In this document: positions 1 to 11,836 of the stretch, in pieces
How the letters are laid out: each line of letters opens with the position of its first letter
Numbering within the stretch: the stretch's first letter is position 1
Origin: Unio delphinus
Taxonomy: Eukaryota > Mollusca > Bivalvia > Unionida > Unionidae
Length of the DNA: 64,000 bases
Direction: 5' to 3'
NCBI GenBank assembly: GCA_029339505.1
Contig: JAQISU010001235.1
Coordinates: forward strand, 33,207,315-33,271,314
Translations under genes and position numbers: made by a program
The notes under the pieces: model-generated
The model's database searches: none
The model's input: only the letters and a program-made list of their open reading frames with translations
What the model was told of the DNA's origin: nothing

Positions 1-232
1 GGACTGGAGTCCGTCAGTGAAACGTAGCACAGAGAACAAATTTTGTGTTTGATTCTGGATCAAATGGATAGTCAGTGTAGGGTACAGAACAGCGGTGAGG
101 TGTGCTCTGACCTTGGTACTCTAAAGATGATCCAAGCAGCTGTGCTTTTAACATTTTGAAGTTTCCTGAGTAGATTTTGAGAACCAGATAGAACTGAGTT
201 ACAATAGTCAAGTCTTGAAAGTACTAATGAAC
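1..232 (-). mobile_element. CR1-like LINE fragment (ORF2 C-terminal part), cut by window edge
   Basis: Read on the minus strand, this matches the plus-strand segment near 2740-2955, including the coding stretch for [12 protein letters not shown] residues that follows the reverse transcriptase domain in CR1-like LINEs. Several changes break the frame, so it is a dead fragment. It ends against a long (TA)n tract and runs off the window at base 1. Confidence 0.6.
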
Positions 233-237
233 ACACA

Positions 238-475
<238 letters not shown>

Positions 476-549
476 ATAAAATTGTGTATATATAATTCAT
501 ATGGCGAATAACAGTCCTTTCAAGCTCACTGTATCCAGCAAGGGATCAC

Positions 550-1386
<837 letters not shown>

Positions 1387-1388
1387 TG

Positions 1389-1439
<51 letters not shown>

Positions 1440-1442
1440 AAT

Positions 1443-1486
<44 letters not shown>

Positions 1487-1600
1487 ACTTTTTATTAGAA
1501 GGATAACTCAGTTCACAAAACCTAATCTCCTATTTGGCCCGCTAAGACGTGCAGGTATTTTACACCTGACTGTTACATGTTAAGTGCAACAAGGGCGGAG
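1387..1600 (-). mobile_element. Probable LINE 3' tail with (TAA)n and (TCA)n
   Basis: A (TAA)n run at 1391-1437 and a (TCA)n run at 1447-1484 abut a stretch whose layout (TTTATT, AAGG-TAACTCAGTT, CTAATCT) resembles the LINE 3' tails at 31.1-31.7 kb. I infer an old LINE 3' end in minus orientation. Bases 1601-1994 hold nothing I recognise. Confidence 0.4.
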
Positions 1601-1994
1601 CATACAGCCCACCCTTCACCCAATATATGCAAAACAACTCGACTATTTAATTTTATTTTCTTTACAGTTAGATGGTTAAAGGAAATTCCTTGAAACACTT
1701 ACAGGGGCTTCTGTGGGTCTTACCAGTTCCCGGATAATTGGAAGAGGACAATTCGGAGAAGGGCCAATTGGGAGACAGACAATTCGATGTGTGTCTGCTC
1801 TTCTATATAACAAGTTACAAACAACATATACACGGCTGGTGCTGAAACTAAAGGGCTCCAATCAAGATTAAATTCTGAAGAAATTGTTAAAGACATTGAA
1901 TGATCAACAATTAACGCTGTTAAGAATGCTTATAAACGTACAGATGCACGGCTGCCATTTATATTTGGTCCATTCATTTGGCTAAAGGTCCATC

Positions 1995-2397
1995 AGCTTG
2001 GGTATGCAGACAGCTACTACAAGAATATTATACTACATACTAAGATACTACAGAACAATCATTCGCATCTCTTACATGGACCACGTAACAAATAAAGAAG
2101 AGCGTAACACAATCAGGCGCAAAATAGTCCAATATGAAAACCTTTTCCCCACCGTCAAAAAGAGAAATATGAAATGGTATTGCCATGTCACTAGAGCCAA
2201 CAGTCTATCCACAGCAATACTACATGCAGCGTCCAGGTTTGAAAAATAAGAGGTAGACAGAGAAACAAAGTGGACTGACAACATCAAAGAATGGACCCGG
2301 AAAAGTTTTGCGAAGACACAGGCATTGGTAGATGAAGGAGATAAGTGGAGGGAACTAGTCAGATGTGGAGCAGCAGTGCCTCAACGACCACACTAGG
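1995..2397 (+). pseudogene. LINE ORF2 C-terminal fragment (RTE/L1-like)
   Basis: The plus strand encodes a broken but readable C-terminus of a LINE endonuclease/reverse transcriptase polyprotein: a SYMDHVTNKE stretch, a KWYCHVTR stretch equivalent to the common 'W-GHV-R' segment, then RWTDNI-like and PQRPH at the end before a TAG near 2394. The frame breaks at about 2249 (stop after FEK) and resumes. The N-terminal reverse transcriptase and endonuclease are absent, as expected for a truncated copy. The family differs from the CR1-like fragments on both sides. Confidence 0.6.
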
Positions 2398-2608
2398 CCA
2401 AGAGACTGATGATGATGATAATGAATAGCGACGCCATTTCAATTTTCTAATATTCGCTCTTAATACATCAAGAAATAACGACGTCATTATAGATGACATG
2501 AATGAATGAATCAAGAATGGCGACGTTAATCAACCAAGAGTAGTGACGTTATTTTAAATTTACAAATATTTCCATCAATTACAAGTTACTGCATTTGTAT
2601 AGGAAAAT

Positions 2609-3366
2609 ATGAACAAGTATTTCGGATGGAAATACTGCACGACCTTGGGAGTGAATTACATTATATCATCGAAACGAGTTCATATTTTAACATTCGCAAA
2701 TATCTTTCAGTTGATGCCACTAAAGTACTTGTGTGTTCATTATTACTTTCAAGACTGGACTATTGTAACTCACTTCTGTCTGGTTCGTCACAATATCTAC
2801 TCCAGAAACTTCAAAAAGTTCAAAACACAGCTGTTAGGATCATCTTTAGAGTACCTCAGTCAGAGCACACCACTCACTGACTATCAATTCGATACAGAAT
2901 CAAACACAAAATTTGTTCTCTGTGCTATGTTTCACTGACAGACTCCAGTCCAACATACCTATCCGGCCTCACCCATGTGTAAACACCAGCAAGATACTTA
3001 CGCTCCTCTTCTGACAATCGTAAACTCATTGTTCCCACTATGAAAACGAAGTCATATGGACAACGTTCGTTTGCATACCAGGGCCCGGCGATGTGGATCG
3101 AATTGCCGATTGCAATTAGACACAAAGACACAGTGGTCCCTTTTAAGAATGCTTTCAAAACACACCTTTTTCAACTGCAGGAACAAACTTAGAGACATAA
3201 TAATTAATATTTTGTATCTTATATGTTTTCAGCATGTTTTTATGTTTACCAATTTCATGGTTTTTGTTTGTTTTTCTGTAGTGTAGTCATATCATTATAG
3301 ATGTTGTAAAGCGTTTAGAGCTTCTAAAGATTAGGCGCTATACAAAGTCCTCATTATTATTATTAT

Positions 3367-3412
<46 letters not shown>
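2609..3412 (+). mobile_element. 5'-truncated CR1-like LINE, 3' end with trinucleotide tail
   Basis: The frame starting at 2626 encodes 84 residues that include [15 protein letters not shown] and LLQKLQKVQN, the conserved region just after the reverse transcriptase domain in CR1/jockey-type LINEs. After a frame break, the stretch at 3050-3180 encodes a QRSFAYQGPAMW...FKNAFKTHLF-type C-terminus. The 3' untranslated end reads GTAAAGCGTTTAGAGC...GGCGCTATACAAAG and runs into (ATT)n at 3351-3367 and (AGT)n to 3412. The same 3' end occurs inverted at 50.3-50.5 kb. Broken, so inactive. Confidence 0.7.
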
Positions 3413-4129
3413 CATTACTGAATAACATGATGAAAGTAATTTCACAAGATAAAATGTTTATATTGCTTTTTTCAGATTGTATTTTTTTAATAATTTTATT
3501 TAAATTTTCAGATCATGAATATGTAGTCAAAGTTCGGATAGTAGAAATAACGGTTGATGACGTCATCACTAAATTTTCCTAATATTCAAAGATAAGAGAT
3601 TCTACGCCGCCGTGTTCAGTACAATTATTAGACACTAACGCATATTTACTGCAGGGTAGAAACTGGTAGAATAGGCCACATCCGTCAGATCGATTTTTCC
3701 AGAAAGGGATTGTGTTCGTCATGGTAAAAATAAAAGTTAATTCGCCGATTGGATTCAGGACATGGTCATTTAAGAGTTATGCGTTGGTACGTCACTGTCT
3801 TTTGAACGTATATGTGTAGTCTTTTTTAGTCTTCTTGCGATTCTAAAGCGATATAAGACTCGTGAAAATGTCGAATCGAGCGAAGGGTTGTGGTCACGCT
3901 TGCACTCCTTGCGTTTATTTATACTACAGATAAGGGGAATTCATGTTGTCAGAGATTTCGCCCCGTACTTTATTGATATATAAACGTCAGACTCCTGTGG
4001 TCTAACTGTGACAGTCACCAACAAGTCAAGCCATTTCCAAGCCTAAATCAAAGTAAATCTAAACCACATAACAGATTAAGCTTATGTGTGAACTGAAACA
4101 TGCTAGGATTGTGATCATTAGGCTCATGC
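3413..4129. other. Intergenic, no gene seen
   Basis: No coding frame or RNA gene recognised. A segment around 3942-3995 resembles 46636-46690 (both contain AGAGATTTCG and GTACTTTATTGAT), suggesting an old dispersed repeat. Confidence 0.4.
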
Positions 4130-6180
4130 CTTCCACCTTAAATATTAGGAGGTGTCAAAATACGAATCTATCCTGTGAGACCTTAGTACGATCATTGTGT
4201 TGCACTCCACTATACTAAGTCAGGCGAACGCCGTCGCCATTTCGTCACGTGATCAAAACAAATGACCTCATACGGAGAGATCAAGTGAATCTAACAGCTG
4301 CACATTTATTCCTTTAATATTATCTTTCTTAGTGACACAATGTTTAACTTTAATGATACTTAATATTTGATTTTTTTAAAAATTATATACAGTTTAAAAA
4401 ATATCGGCTTATAACTTGTTCATTAAGGTAACATGAAAAGTTCCTGCAGCAAACCGATTATTTTTCTTAGCCATCTTTTGTTCTAGAATACATATCTACG
4501 CGCGCATGTCCACGCGCATGTCCACACTCATGGTATGATCGTTATTTTAGACTTCAATGTATGCAAAAGAGACACAATGATAGCATAGACAAAAAAGTGA
4601 CAGAGCAAATAAGACACAATATGTTCCAAATTGAATCAAATAAAGATTTGTTTTATTTTCTCCTGCAGCAGCAGAGAGGGTGGACAGACCTTTTGCTGGA
4701 ACGTCATGTTTAAAAGAAAAAGAAAAACTTCCTACAAAAATGAAAAATATATGGTCAATAATGCCAAACTGAAGCCTCTAACTGATAATAATGGACGTTT
4801 GTCACCTAAAACAATTATATTTGCTTAGCAGCCGCCCAACCAACCCTCAAAACTTGGAGTTGCAGCTAAAATTATCATCAAACAACCTTTGTGGAAGTGG
4901 AGGGGTCCCTAGACTTATGTTTGGATGGAGTTATGTTAGAATGTCTTGCTATGCGACTACTTGAACAATTTTGATACGGATATATTGTTTTACATAAATT
5001 ATATTCATTGTGTGTTATTAGGAAAAGCACGTTACTTGTCTCAACATGATAAAATTGTATTGTGCTGCTGTCTTTTTTAAGATTAATTTTAAATTAACTA
5101 GTTAAACATTTAATAATATTAAAGTTTTCATTTACACAAGTGAATGTTTAATTTTTTAAACTTAATACCATGAAGATTTTATTCTAAATTCGGCATGCAT
5201 GTGTAGTTTTATTTAATCATTGTTTTGCCCAGACAACCCACTCCAGGCCCTTCTCCACCCCACCCCCCAGGGTCTTGATAGAAGATAAAGTATTTTGGTC
5301 TTAATCTTTGGCAAGCGAAAAGCTGCCATCTGTTGCCTTAAATCAATTTTGATGTAAAAGATATCACTGGATTGATTGCAAATGGAATCTTTTACAAATT
5401 ACTTGATGAAGTTGGAATGTACAATATAGGACAAAATATTGTCACATTCATATTGAATAGGGTTCCTATTTCGATCCTAATATTTGGCTAAGTCTAAGTT
5501 GTCATATACAACAAGATACCAATATCAATGTTAAATTAATCAAGAAATTTATTGCAACTAAAATATATTAGATGACATGGTATTAAGTGTGCAATATTTG
5601 CAAAGCAATCGGTACACTCACCCCCCTCGTAAAAAAAAGGGTTGATTAGTTTTCTCTTAACCTTTGGCTGTATTTAGGCTGTCGTACATCACCGTATATC
5701 AATTACGACGTAAAATGTATCAAGGAATCGATTGGAGAAGAAATAACTGAGATGACGCTGTGCAAAACCTGCAATATTATCAAAATACCGTTGTGTGCAC
5801 CCTTTTCCATCATCTTCGCCTACCAGTAAAAATATTTGTAAAAATAATTATATGACGAATTGGTGGTTAAGCTTGAACACAATAAAACGACTGCTATGAT
5901 TCAAATCAAAATAATTGTTAATGTTCACATTGTGTCATTAAGAAAACGAATATTAAAGGAATAAATATGCAACGGTTAGATTAACTAGATCTGTCCGTAT
6001 TAGGACACTTGTTTTGATCACGTGACAATATGGCGTCGGCATTTGCCTGACTTTGTATAGCGGAGTGCAACGCAAGGAGCATACTAAGCAGGGAACCAGA
6101 ACTGAATAGGATAAGCTAGCTCTGTCAGAATGGATTAGCCTCCATGATTATTTCAACCTCCTATGTAACCGTCCACATAA
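4130..6180. mobile_element. Non-coding DNA transposon with long terminal inverted repeats
   Basis: The sequence at 4199-4345 recurs inverted at 5926-6071: both arms contain GTTGCACTCC, GTCAGGC and CACGTGATCAAAACA, followed by TTTATTCCTTTAATATT. Weaker similarity continues outward to about 4130 and 6180. The interior has no transposase. At 5290-5820 it holds diverged imperfect tandem units of about 200 bp, each with a 'ctttggc...gtc-tac-tc' start and a 'ttgattg...a-ga' middle. No clear target duplication is visible. I read it as a non-autonomous TIR element. Confidence 0.6.
4357..4790 (+). repeat. Direct repeat copy 1 (duplicate of 6711-7137)
   Basis: About 430 bp nearly identical to 6711-7137, ending with the CTAACTGA that lies inside the left TIR of the virus-like element. 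It carries the flank plus the first ~110 bp of that element, so it is a duplicated or transposed element end. Confidence 0.8.
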
Positions 6181-6333
6181 ATCAGCTTTGACAAATGTTT
6201 GAGGATCTTCACATAATTTTAGTCTAAACTGGGAGATATGGAAAGAATAGAATCAACAGAAGACATAAATACCGTATGCTCTTTGACATCATAATACCGA
6301 AGATAGATATAATTGTTTATTTTAATCTGTCCA

Positions 6334-6334
<1 letters not shown>

Positions 6335-6398
<64 letters not shown>
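6335..6398. repeat. (TA)n microsatellite
   Basis: Pure TA dinucleotides. The flanking 6180-6334 and 6399-6710 hold no recognisable gene. Confidence 0.95.
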
Positions 6399-6400
<2 letters not shown>

Positions 6401-6710
6401 AGAAAACAATACGCATCTTAGTAAAATGTGTTTGTCAAGTGTTTTAAGTAAGATATTTTTAAGAACAGTTGGTGATAAAAATATATCTAAATTTGCTGAT
6501 TTGGCAAGTAACTATTGCATCCTTTCCTTTCACCACGTCCTCTATACATGTTTCCCTGTACTTAACTAATTCCTTTCAGGAAATTTATTTTTCTTTGTAA
6601 TAGAAAAAAGCTTGTAGTTATATGAAATCTTTGAACATAACTGATTACGAAAAACTAGGAAGGCCAAAATGTTCAATGTGAAACATTCAAGTAAATTTTA
6701 AGTTTGATTT

Positions 6711-7137
6711 TAATATTTGATTTCTTTTTTAAAATTATATACAGTTTAAAAAATATCGGCTCATAACTTGTTCATTAAGGTAACATGAAAAGTTCCTGCA
6801 GCAAACCGATTATTTTTCTTAGCGATCTTTTGTTCTATAATACATATCTACGCGCGCATGTCCACGCGCATGTCAACACTCATGGTATGATCGTTATTTT
6901 AGACTTCAATGTATGCAAAAGAGACACAATGATAGCATAGACACCAGATGCGACAGAGCAAATAAGACACAATATGTTCCAAATTGAATCAAATAAAGAT
7001 TTGTTTTATTTTCTCCTGCAGCAGCAGAGAGGGTGGGCAGACCTTTTGCTGGAACGTCATGTTTAAAAGAAAAAGAAACACTTCCTACGAAAATGAAAAA
7101 TATATGGTCAATAATGCCAAACTGAAGCCTCTAACTG
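6711..7137 (+). repeat. Direct repeat copy 2, overlapping the left TIR of the virus-like element
   Basis: Matches 4357-4790 along its length, with a few substitutions. Its last ~110 bp are the start of the left TIR of the element at 7025-13017. Confidence 0.8.
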
Positions 7138-7280
7138 ACCGAGAGTTTCTCTACTTGGGTTAGTTTTATTTTGTTTCTTTATCTTTTATGGTTAGTGTTT
7201 GTTTAATTGTGTATGTTTTGTTACCCGCCGGACGTTTCACTGAGGTCACACCTTCTCTGCTGCTATAATTAAATTATTGT
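7025..7280 (+). repeat. Left terminal inverted repeat of the virus-like element
   Basis: Inverted match to 12764-13017. Shared landmarks in order are CAGAGAGG, CTTCCTACGAAAATGAAAAA, CTAACTGACCGAG, GTTAGTGTTT, GTGTATGTT, CCGGACGTTTCA and TGAGGTCACA. The outer limit is uncertain because similarity fades near 7025. Confidence 0.85.
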
Positions 7281-7293
7281 TATATATCAATAA

Positions 7294-8829
7294 TATGGCA
7301 CCAGCTATGGAATCTTATACAACTAGATTAGCTAGAGAAAGATAGAAGCAGTTAATAAATGTATTCAAATCAGTGATTCAGTCAGACAAAAATAACATGA
7401 ACTTCAGAAATCTCAGGTGAATTTTGCAGAGTTCTCAACAATTATTCAAACCTGTTACTGAAACAACTAAACATCTTCTTCCTCAACTTGAAAATAATCC
7501 TTAAAAGACTGGATAAACGTCGAGACTTTTACAGAATCTTCCTGCACGAATGCTTGAACCAGCAAAATTATGTTACTAAAGAATGGAAAAAAACGATACA
7601 GAAATAGTCAAAATATATTACCAGTTTACAACACTGGGTTGATGTGTTTTATAAAGTAAAACTACAAAAGGTCGAATTGAAACAAAAAGTGTATCGTAAA
7701 TAAAATACATCAATGCGGTAAACCGGGTGCATGATCAAAAAGAAAAACAAAAAACAGTGAATAACGGAAGAACAGGAACAACTGAAGAATGTACGAAAAC
7801 AACTGAAAAAGACAGTAATCTCCTTTAGATGTTATTAAAAAACTAATTTTTAAATTCAAGCCAGAATATTATGAAAAATTTAAAGTTATGAATGATGGTC
7901 AATTAGTCGATTATGCTGCCAACTATTAAAGATTAATTTGACGGTTCATTAGCGAAACATCGACCTCTGAATGTTGACGAATATCAAGAAACACTTTTTA
8001 AAAATCATCGTAATCTAGGTATAACGACTGCGGATCGTAGAAAGGAATTTAATTCCTTTTCTACAAAGTTAAAACAACAAAGAAAAGAACTGAAAGAAAA
8101 ATATTCATCTGCTCAAAGTTTAGAAGAATTTGATCCATTGCAGGTTCCAACTCCTGAATCACATATTTCTTCAAAACCTATTCCAATTATAATGTATATT
8201 ATCAACACCACTCAGCTTCTCAAAATATTTCACTTCTTCTGCCTCTTCAACAAACTAAACCTCAGCACACACAAAAACAACCTTGATAAGATTAAAAATA
8301 AATTTTAGCTATCTAACTATTAAACATAGTTCAGGTCGTCCAAGAAAAGCAGAACATATTGCGACACAGCACAAATCAAAATATCTTTGTTTAAACACCG
8401 GATATGCTGAGTAAATGGATAAACAAAATACCTGGATTTCTAACATATTTAGCATTTATAAAGATGACCTTGTCGATATTAATGATCCAGCTAGTGTTGA
8501 ATTTAAAAAGAAAAGTACATGCAAAAATATCTGAATATGAACTATTAAACCCGCCACAGCCTCAACAAACACATGGAAAATCAACCACAAGTGGTAGTTC
8601 TGCTCAAAGAAGTGGTCTTATCCCTTATCATAACAACAGTCTGTCTGACGTAGATCGACTAAAAATTCTGGTTGGAGTAAAACATGCTGGAAATAATAAT
8701 AATGAAATATCTGATATTTATCAACGGTTATTTACAGGCGGCGTCATATATATTAATGTTGGCAAAATTGTAACTCAAGCCGCAAATCAAAAACTAGCAA
8801 AGTTAGCTGGTGAAGCAGAAAAAATATAA
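7294..8829 (+). pseudogene. Decayed structural/scaffold-like protein upstream of the capsid gene
   Basis: An ATG at 7294 opens a frame coding MAPAMESYTTRLAREK, which soon meets stops. The region up to 8290 is rich in Lys/Glu/Gln and reads as a broken hydrophilic, coiled-coil-like protein. The frame 8404-8829 (141 codons) is the best kept part. Its C-terminal half has a LKILVGVKHAGNNNNEISD stretch followed by a 'LF-GGVIY' segment, a layout I recognise from proteins encoded just upstream of the DJR capsid gene in related animal elements. Function is unknown; a scaffold or minor virion role is inference from position. It sits about 55 bp before the capsid start. Confidence 0.5.
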
Positions 8830-8886
8830 CTTCTATTCTGATAGCAGAAAGTTGTCTTCGTGTTAGACGATAAAATATTTAATAAA

Positions 8887-9975
8887 ATGTTTAAACGTAT
8901 ATCTGATCAAGCATTTGATATGGATGCACAAGTTCTCAAAGATGAATCCATGTGCGATTATCAGTATATTTCTTACGATGCGCGGATATCAAATCAAGTT
9001 TAGGATACAAGTAGATATTTCTTACCCGCTGAAGCGTTTATTGAAGTAGAAGGTGAAATTATAAAAACAGACGATACTGATTACGGAGAAAATGATAAAG
9101 TTAGTTTTGTTAATGATGTATTTATGGCGTTGTTTGATACCTCTACATCTATGATTGATGAAAGAAATATTGAAATAATTAAATAATGACGTTGATGTTG
9201 CTACAATGATAATAGTATTAGCACGATATTCAGATGATTATATAAAAACAGCTGGTCCATCAATGATGTTTGCTAAAGATACGTTCAACAATCTTAATAA
9301 TAGAAACCTAACTATTAGTAATGTAAGAAAAAATGCAGGGACTGCAGAAACGCCTGTAGTAATATCACTGAATGAAAATTACTACTTAGGATTTGTAGCA
9401 TGCCGATCAATGTTAAAGAGTAATATAAGATTTTCGTGTGCAATTCCAATGTTCCACATCTTCAGATTTTGTAGAAATGTTAGAAAGCTTATTTTCGGAG
9501 CTATGTATATAGTTGTACTTGTAAGAATAGCTACTGACGATGATATAATCTGGCTTGCTGAAGGAGATAATACAGCTGAAACTGCAGCCTTCATCGTAAT
9601 GTAATACGATCCAAAAAATTAATAACTTCGCTATGGGTGCCGGTAATGACTCCATTATCTGCCGAAGAACAAATGTTACTCGGTTTTATGGATCAAGGCG
9701 GTAAATCAATGTTATCATAGTTAACAGTAAGTACAGAAAGTGTTCAAAGTAATGTTATGGGCAGATCATCATTTGATGACTTTTATATAGATACTGGTTT
9801 GCAAATATTACAGTTAGATTTTACGAATCTGTGTCCGATTTATTATTTTTCATTAGAACATCTTGATATAACACGACAAACTGTCGTTGATATACACTTC
9901 GCGCATAAATACAGAGCAATTGCTGTTATGCTCAGTGATGTAGCATGTTACTTGAAGAAGCTGGTTGTCGATTGA
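8887..9975 (+). pseudogene. Double-jelly-roll major capsid protein, broken
   Basis: The broken frame spans about 363 codons from ATG 8887 to TGA 9973-9975, a plausible length for a DJR capsid protein of this element class. Landmarks in order: CDYQYISYDARISNQ near the N-terminus, a FLPAEAFIEVEGEIIK strand, ARYSDDYIKTAGPSMMF after a frame change, the IPMFHIFRFCRNVRKLIFG segment, LWVPVMTPLSAEEQML (9628 onward), and a C-terminal strand region PIYYFSLEHLDITRQ...HFAHKYRAIAVMLSD. Breaks seen: TAG at 9001, a shift into another frame around 9183-9206, a stop at 9602 with return to the first frame by 9628, and TAG at 9718. The apparent 132-codon and 72-codon open frames are pieces of this one gene. It formed the virion shell in the ancestor; here it is dead. 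Confidence 0.85.
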
Positions 9976-10039
9976 GAGTCATTGATGCCCTAGTAGAAAA
10001 CTTGTACTTAAATCGCTCATGATATTATAATGTCATATA

Positions 10040-10500
10040 GTCACGTCTGATCAGGTAACACAATTGCAATCAAAACTTGCAAGCATTTGAGGAAGAAAAA
10101 TAACATTGAAGAAAGATTAACGTTCTAGCGGCGGTCCAAACAAATTATCATTGACTAAAACTCAGCTTTAATATTTCAACAAAGCATAAGTATCAAAAAC
10201 AGGAGTTCAACTCCATTTTTCTCCGATTTCTATTCAAGATATGACAAAAACTGGTGCAATATTTCCACTTCTTGCAGAAATGCATGTACTAATAGCTGCT
10301 GCTACGCCAGATGTCGCAAATGCAGCTGCACCTGGTGCTGTCTGAACAGCTGATGCAGTGGCACTGAAGAAAACAACTGGAAAAGGAAAGTTGCATGCAG
10401 AAAGCTTGAAGAAGATTACTCCAAAATAAGTCAGGAAAAAGTCTAAAAACGTCAAGCATGCCTCAACCGGGCCATCTAAGATTACCAGCCTCATGATACG
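10040..10500 (+). pseudogene. Minor capsid-like small basic/hydrophobic protein, broken
   Basis: Directly after the capsid gene the plus strand reads GGPNKLSLTKTQL, then after a stop GVQLHFSPISIQDMTKTGAIF, an Ala-rich hydrophobic stretch (LIAAATPDVANAAAPGA), a stop, and a Lys/Gly-rich end (LKKTTGKGK). The order of a 'K-L-LTKTQ' segment, a 'TGAIFPLLAE' segment, an Ala-rich membrane-like stretch and a basic tail is one I associate with the small protein that follows the DJR capsid gene in related elements. A minor capsid or membrane-active role is inferred. At least three stops interrupt it. Confidence 0.5.
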
Positions 10501-10890
10501 GAAAACGGCTCAGACTTTCCGGGAAAATACCTCATTAGAAAGAAAACGGTAATATTGTGGCAATATTCAAATAACAATCCAAGACAATTTACCGTAGCTA
10601 TAATTAATAGTAGTCTTGGTAACACACGTGAAAATGTGATGCTGACCTGTCTTGAGTATAATCGACGTCGATGTGCTAGTTCACAAAAGTGAAGACGGTG
10701 GTAATTGTATATCTTCAGGAATTACTTGTAATCGTTCAGGTATAAATATATATCGAGAAGCCGTTGAATCTAATATATAGATTGCAGTCTACCAGTGGAT
10801 CCTACCATGCTGGAAATTGTATGAGCAGTTACGCTCTAAATAGGATCAGTGGATCTTTAATTACCGCCTTCAAGTTCAATGGGTGGATAT
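10501..10890 (+). other. Unassigned remnant inside the virus-like element
   Basis: The plus strand holds short open pieces such as KTVILWQYSNNNPRQFTVAI and EDGGNCISSGITCNRSG, interrupted by stops. Position between the minor capsid-like gene and the integrase suggests a further element gene, but I cannot name a family. Confidence 0.3.
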
Positions 10891-10897
10891 AAATATT

Positions 10898-11575
10898 TTA
10901 CGCTAAAATAATACGTCTTGTTTTGCAACAATCATGTTGTATTTGTATCATTTCTTGTGAATGTTTAATGGGTTTCATGGAAATCGAACGAGTAATCTCA
11001 TCATTTGATGTAGCTATCACACTTGGTAGTCTTGTAACCCATTCACGATATCTCATATCTTTTTGAACTTTGATCATGAATATTTCCTTTGCATATTGAT
11101 ATACAAAGAACCACTCACCAAATGTGTTTTTCATCAGAGATGCTACAGCATTCAGAAATTCTTTGCCAGGATCAACTTGTAGCAATCGAGTCCATCGCAA
11201 GGGTCCTTGTCGATAAATTAGTTCAAAAACAGATGTAACTTCAGCCGCTGTTTTAGTTGATAGTGCTTCTGTAATATCTACTTGCAACGACAACGACAGT
11301 TAATGCGTGTTTGTATTGATGTCTGCCAATTTTAATAGTATCGTAAGGCAAAAAACAAAATATCCGCCTGATGATCTTCATTTGGAAAACTGACATCAAA
11401 ATATTCGTACTGAAGTTGTTTAGGTGGTGGTAGATAAATTTGCCATATTGCCTGCCGTGGTAACCAATTTGAGCAACAGACCGTGTAACACTTGCTTCGT
11501 CAGCGAGCTGCTCTACCTCTCCAAAATCCTCTTGGGCTAAAAGAAATCGATTCCTTTATTTTATAATAATCGGTT
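10898..11575 (-). pseudogene. Retroviral-type (rve) integrase of the virus-like element, broken
   Basis: The longest frame is minus 11293-10898 (131 codons). It contains FELIYRQGPLRW, LLQVDPGKEFLNAV with the second catalytic Asp in the VDPG-EF context, and YREWVTRLPSVIA. Upstream pieces in other frames add an AIWQIYLPPPK segment, NEDHQADILF carrying the likely first catalytic Asp, and HQYKHALTVVVVASRY, so at least two frameshifts separate them. The stretch where the family places its catalytic Glu is missing: the sequence passes from ASLMKN straight to TFGEWFFVYQYAKE. This is a DDE enzyme that joins element ends to host DNA, resembling the integrase relatives annotated in nematodes as F54H12.3-like. 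Dead here. Confidence 0.8.
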
Positions 11576-11597
11576 GATTAATTACCAGCCCCTAACA

Positions 11598-11745
11598 CTA
11601 GTTTAACTTTCATCGCGGATCTTACCAACCAATTAGTTAATCAATGTCTGAAAGATTTTATCTTTTATGGAAAGTGGGGTTCCAGGACCATACTAATTAT
11701 ATCCAGGAAGATGTTTTTCTCCTCGGTATTTATCCCATGGAGTTT
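11598..11745 (-). pseudogene. Phospholipase A2-like (parvovirus VP1-type) domain remnant
   Basis: The minus strand just upstream of the integrase reads DKYRGEKHLPGYN, then a stop, then YGPGTPLSIKDK. A Tyr-X-Gly-Pro-Gly calcium-loop-like motif after 'LPGYN' is characteristic of the small PLA2-like proteins of parvoviral VP1 type, also found in animal virus-like elements. The expected downstream His-Asp pair is not intact (the equivalent place reads IRDES), so only half the active site is visible. In such elements the domain may help membrane penetration; that is inference. Same strand and close spacing suggest co-expression with the integrase. Confidence 0.45.
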
Positions 11746-11836
11746 CTTGCAGTCGGATGCTGTGAATCGAACACAATATAAATCCATATTATTTAATATA
11801 TTTGTACAACTTCAATGTCAATGATGTCTCAGCGAC

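Noticed and set aside
9206..9604. A 132-codon open frame as a separate gene
   Set aside because: It is one frame of the broken capsid gene; sequence before and after continues the same protein in another frame.
10234..10494. An 86-codon minus-strand frame in the virus-like element
   Set aside because: It is the shadow of the plus-strand minor capsid-like remnant, whose motifs are readable on the other strand.
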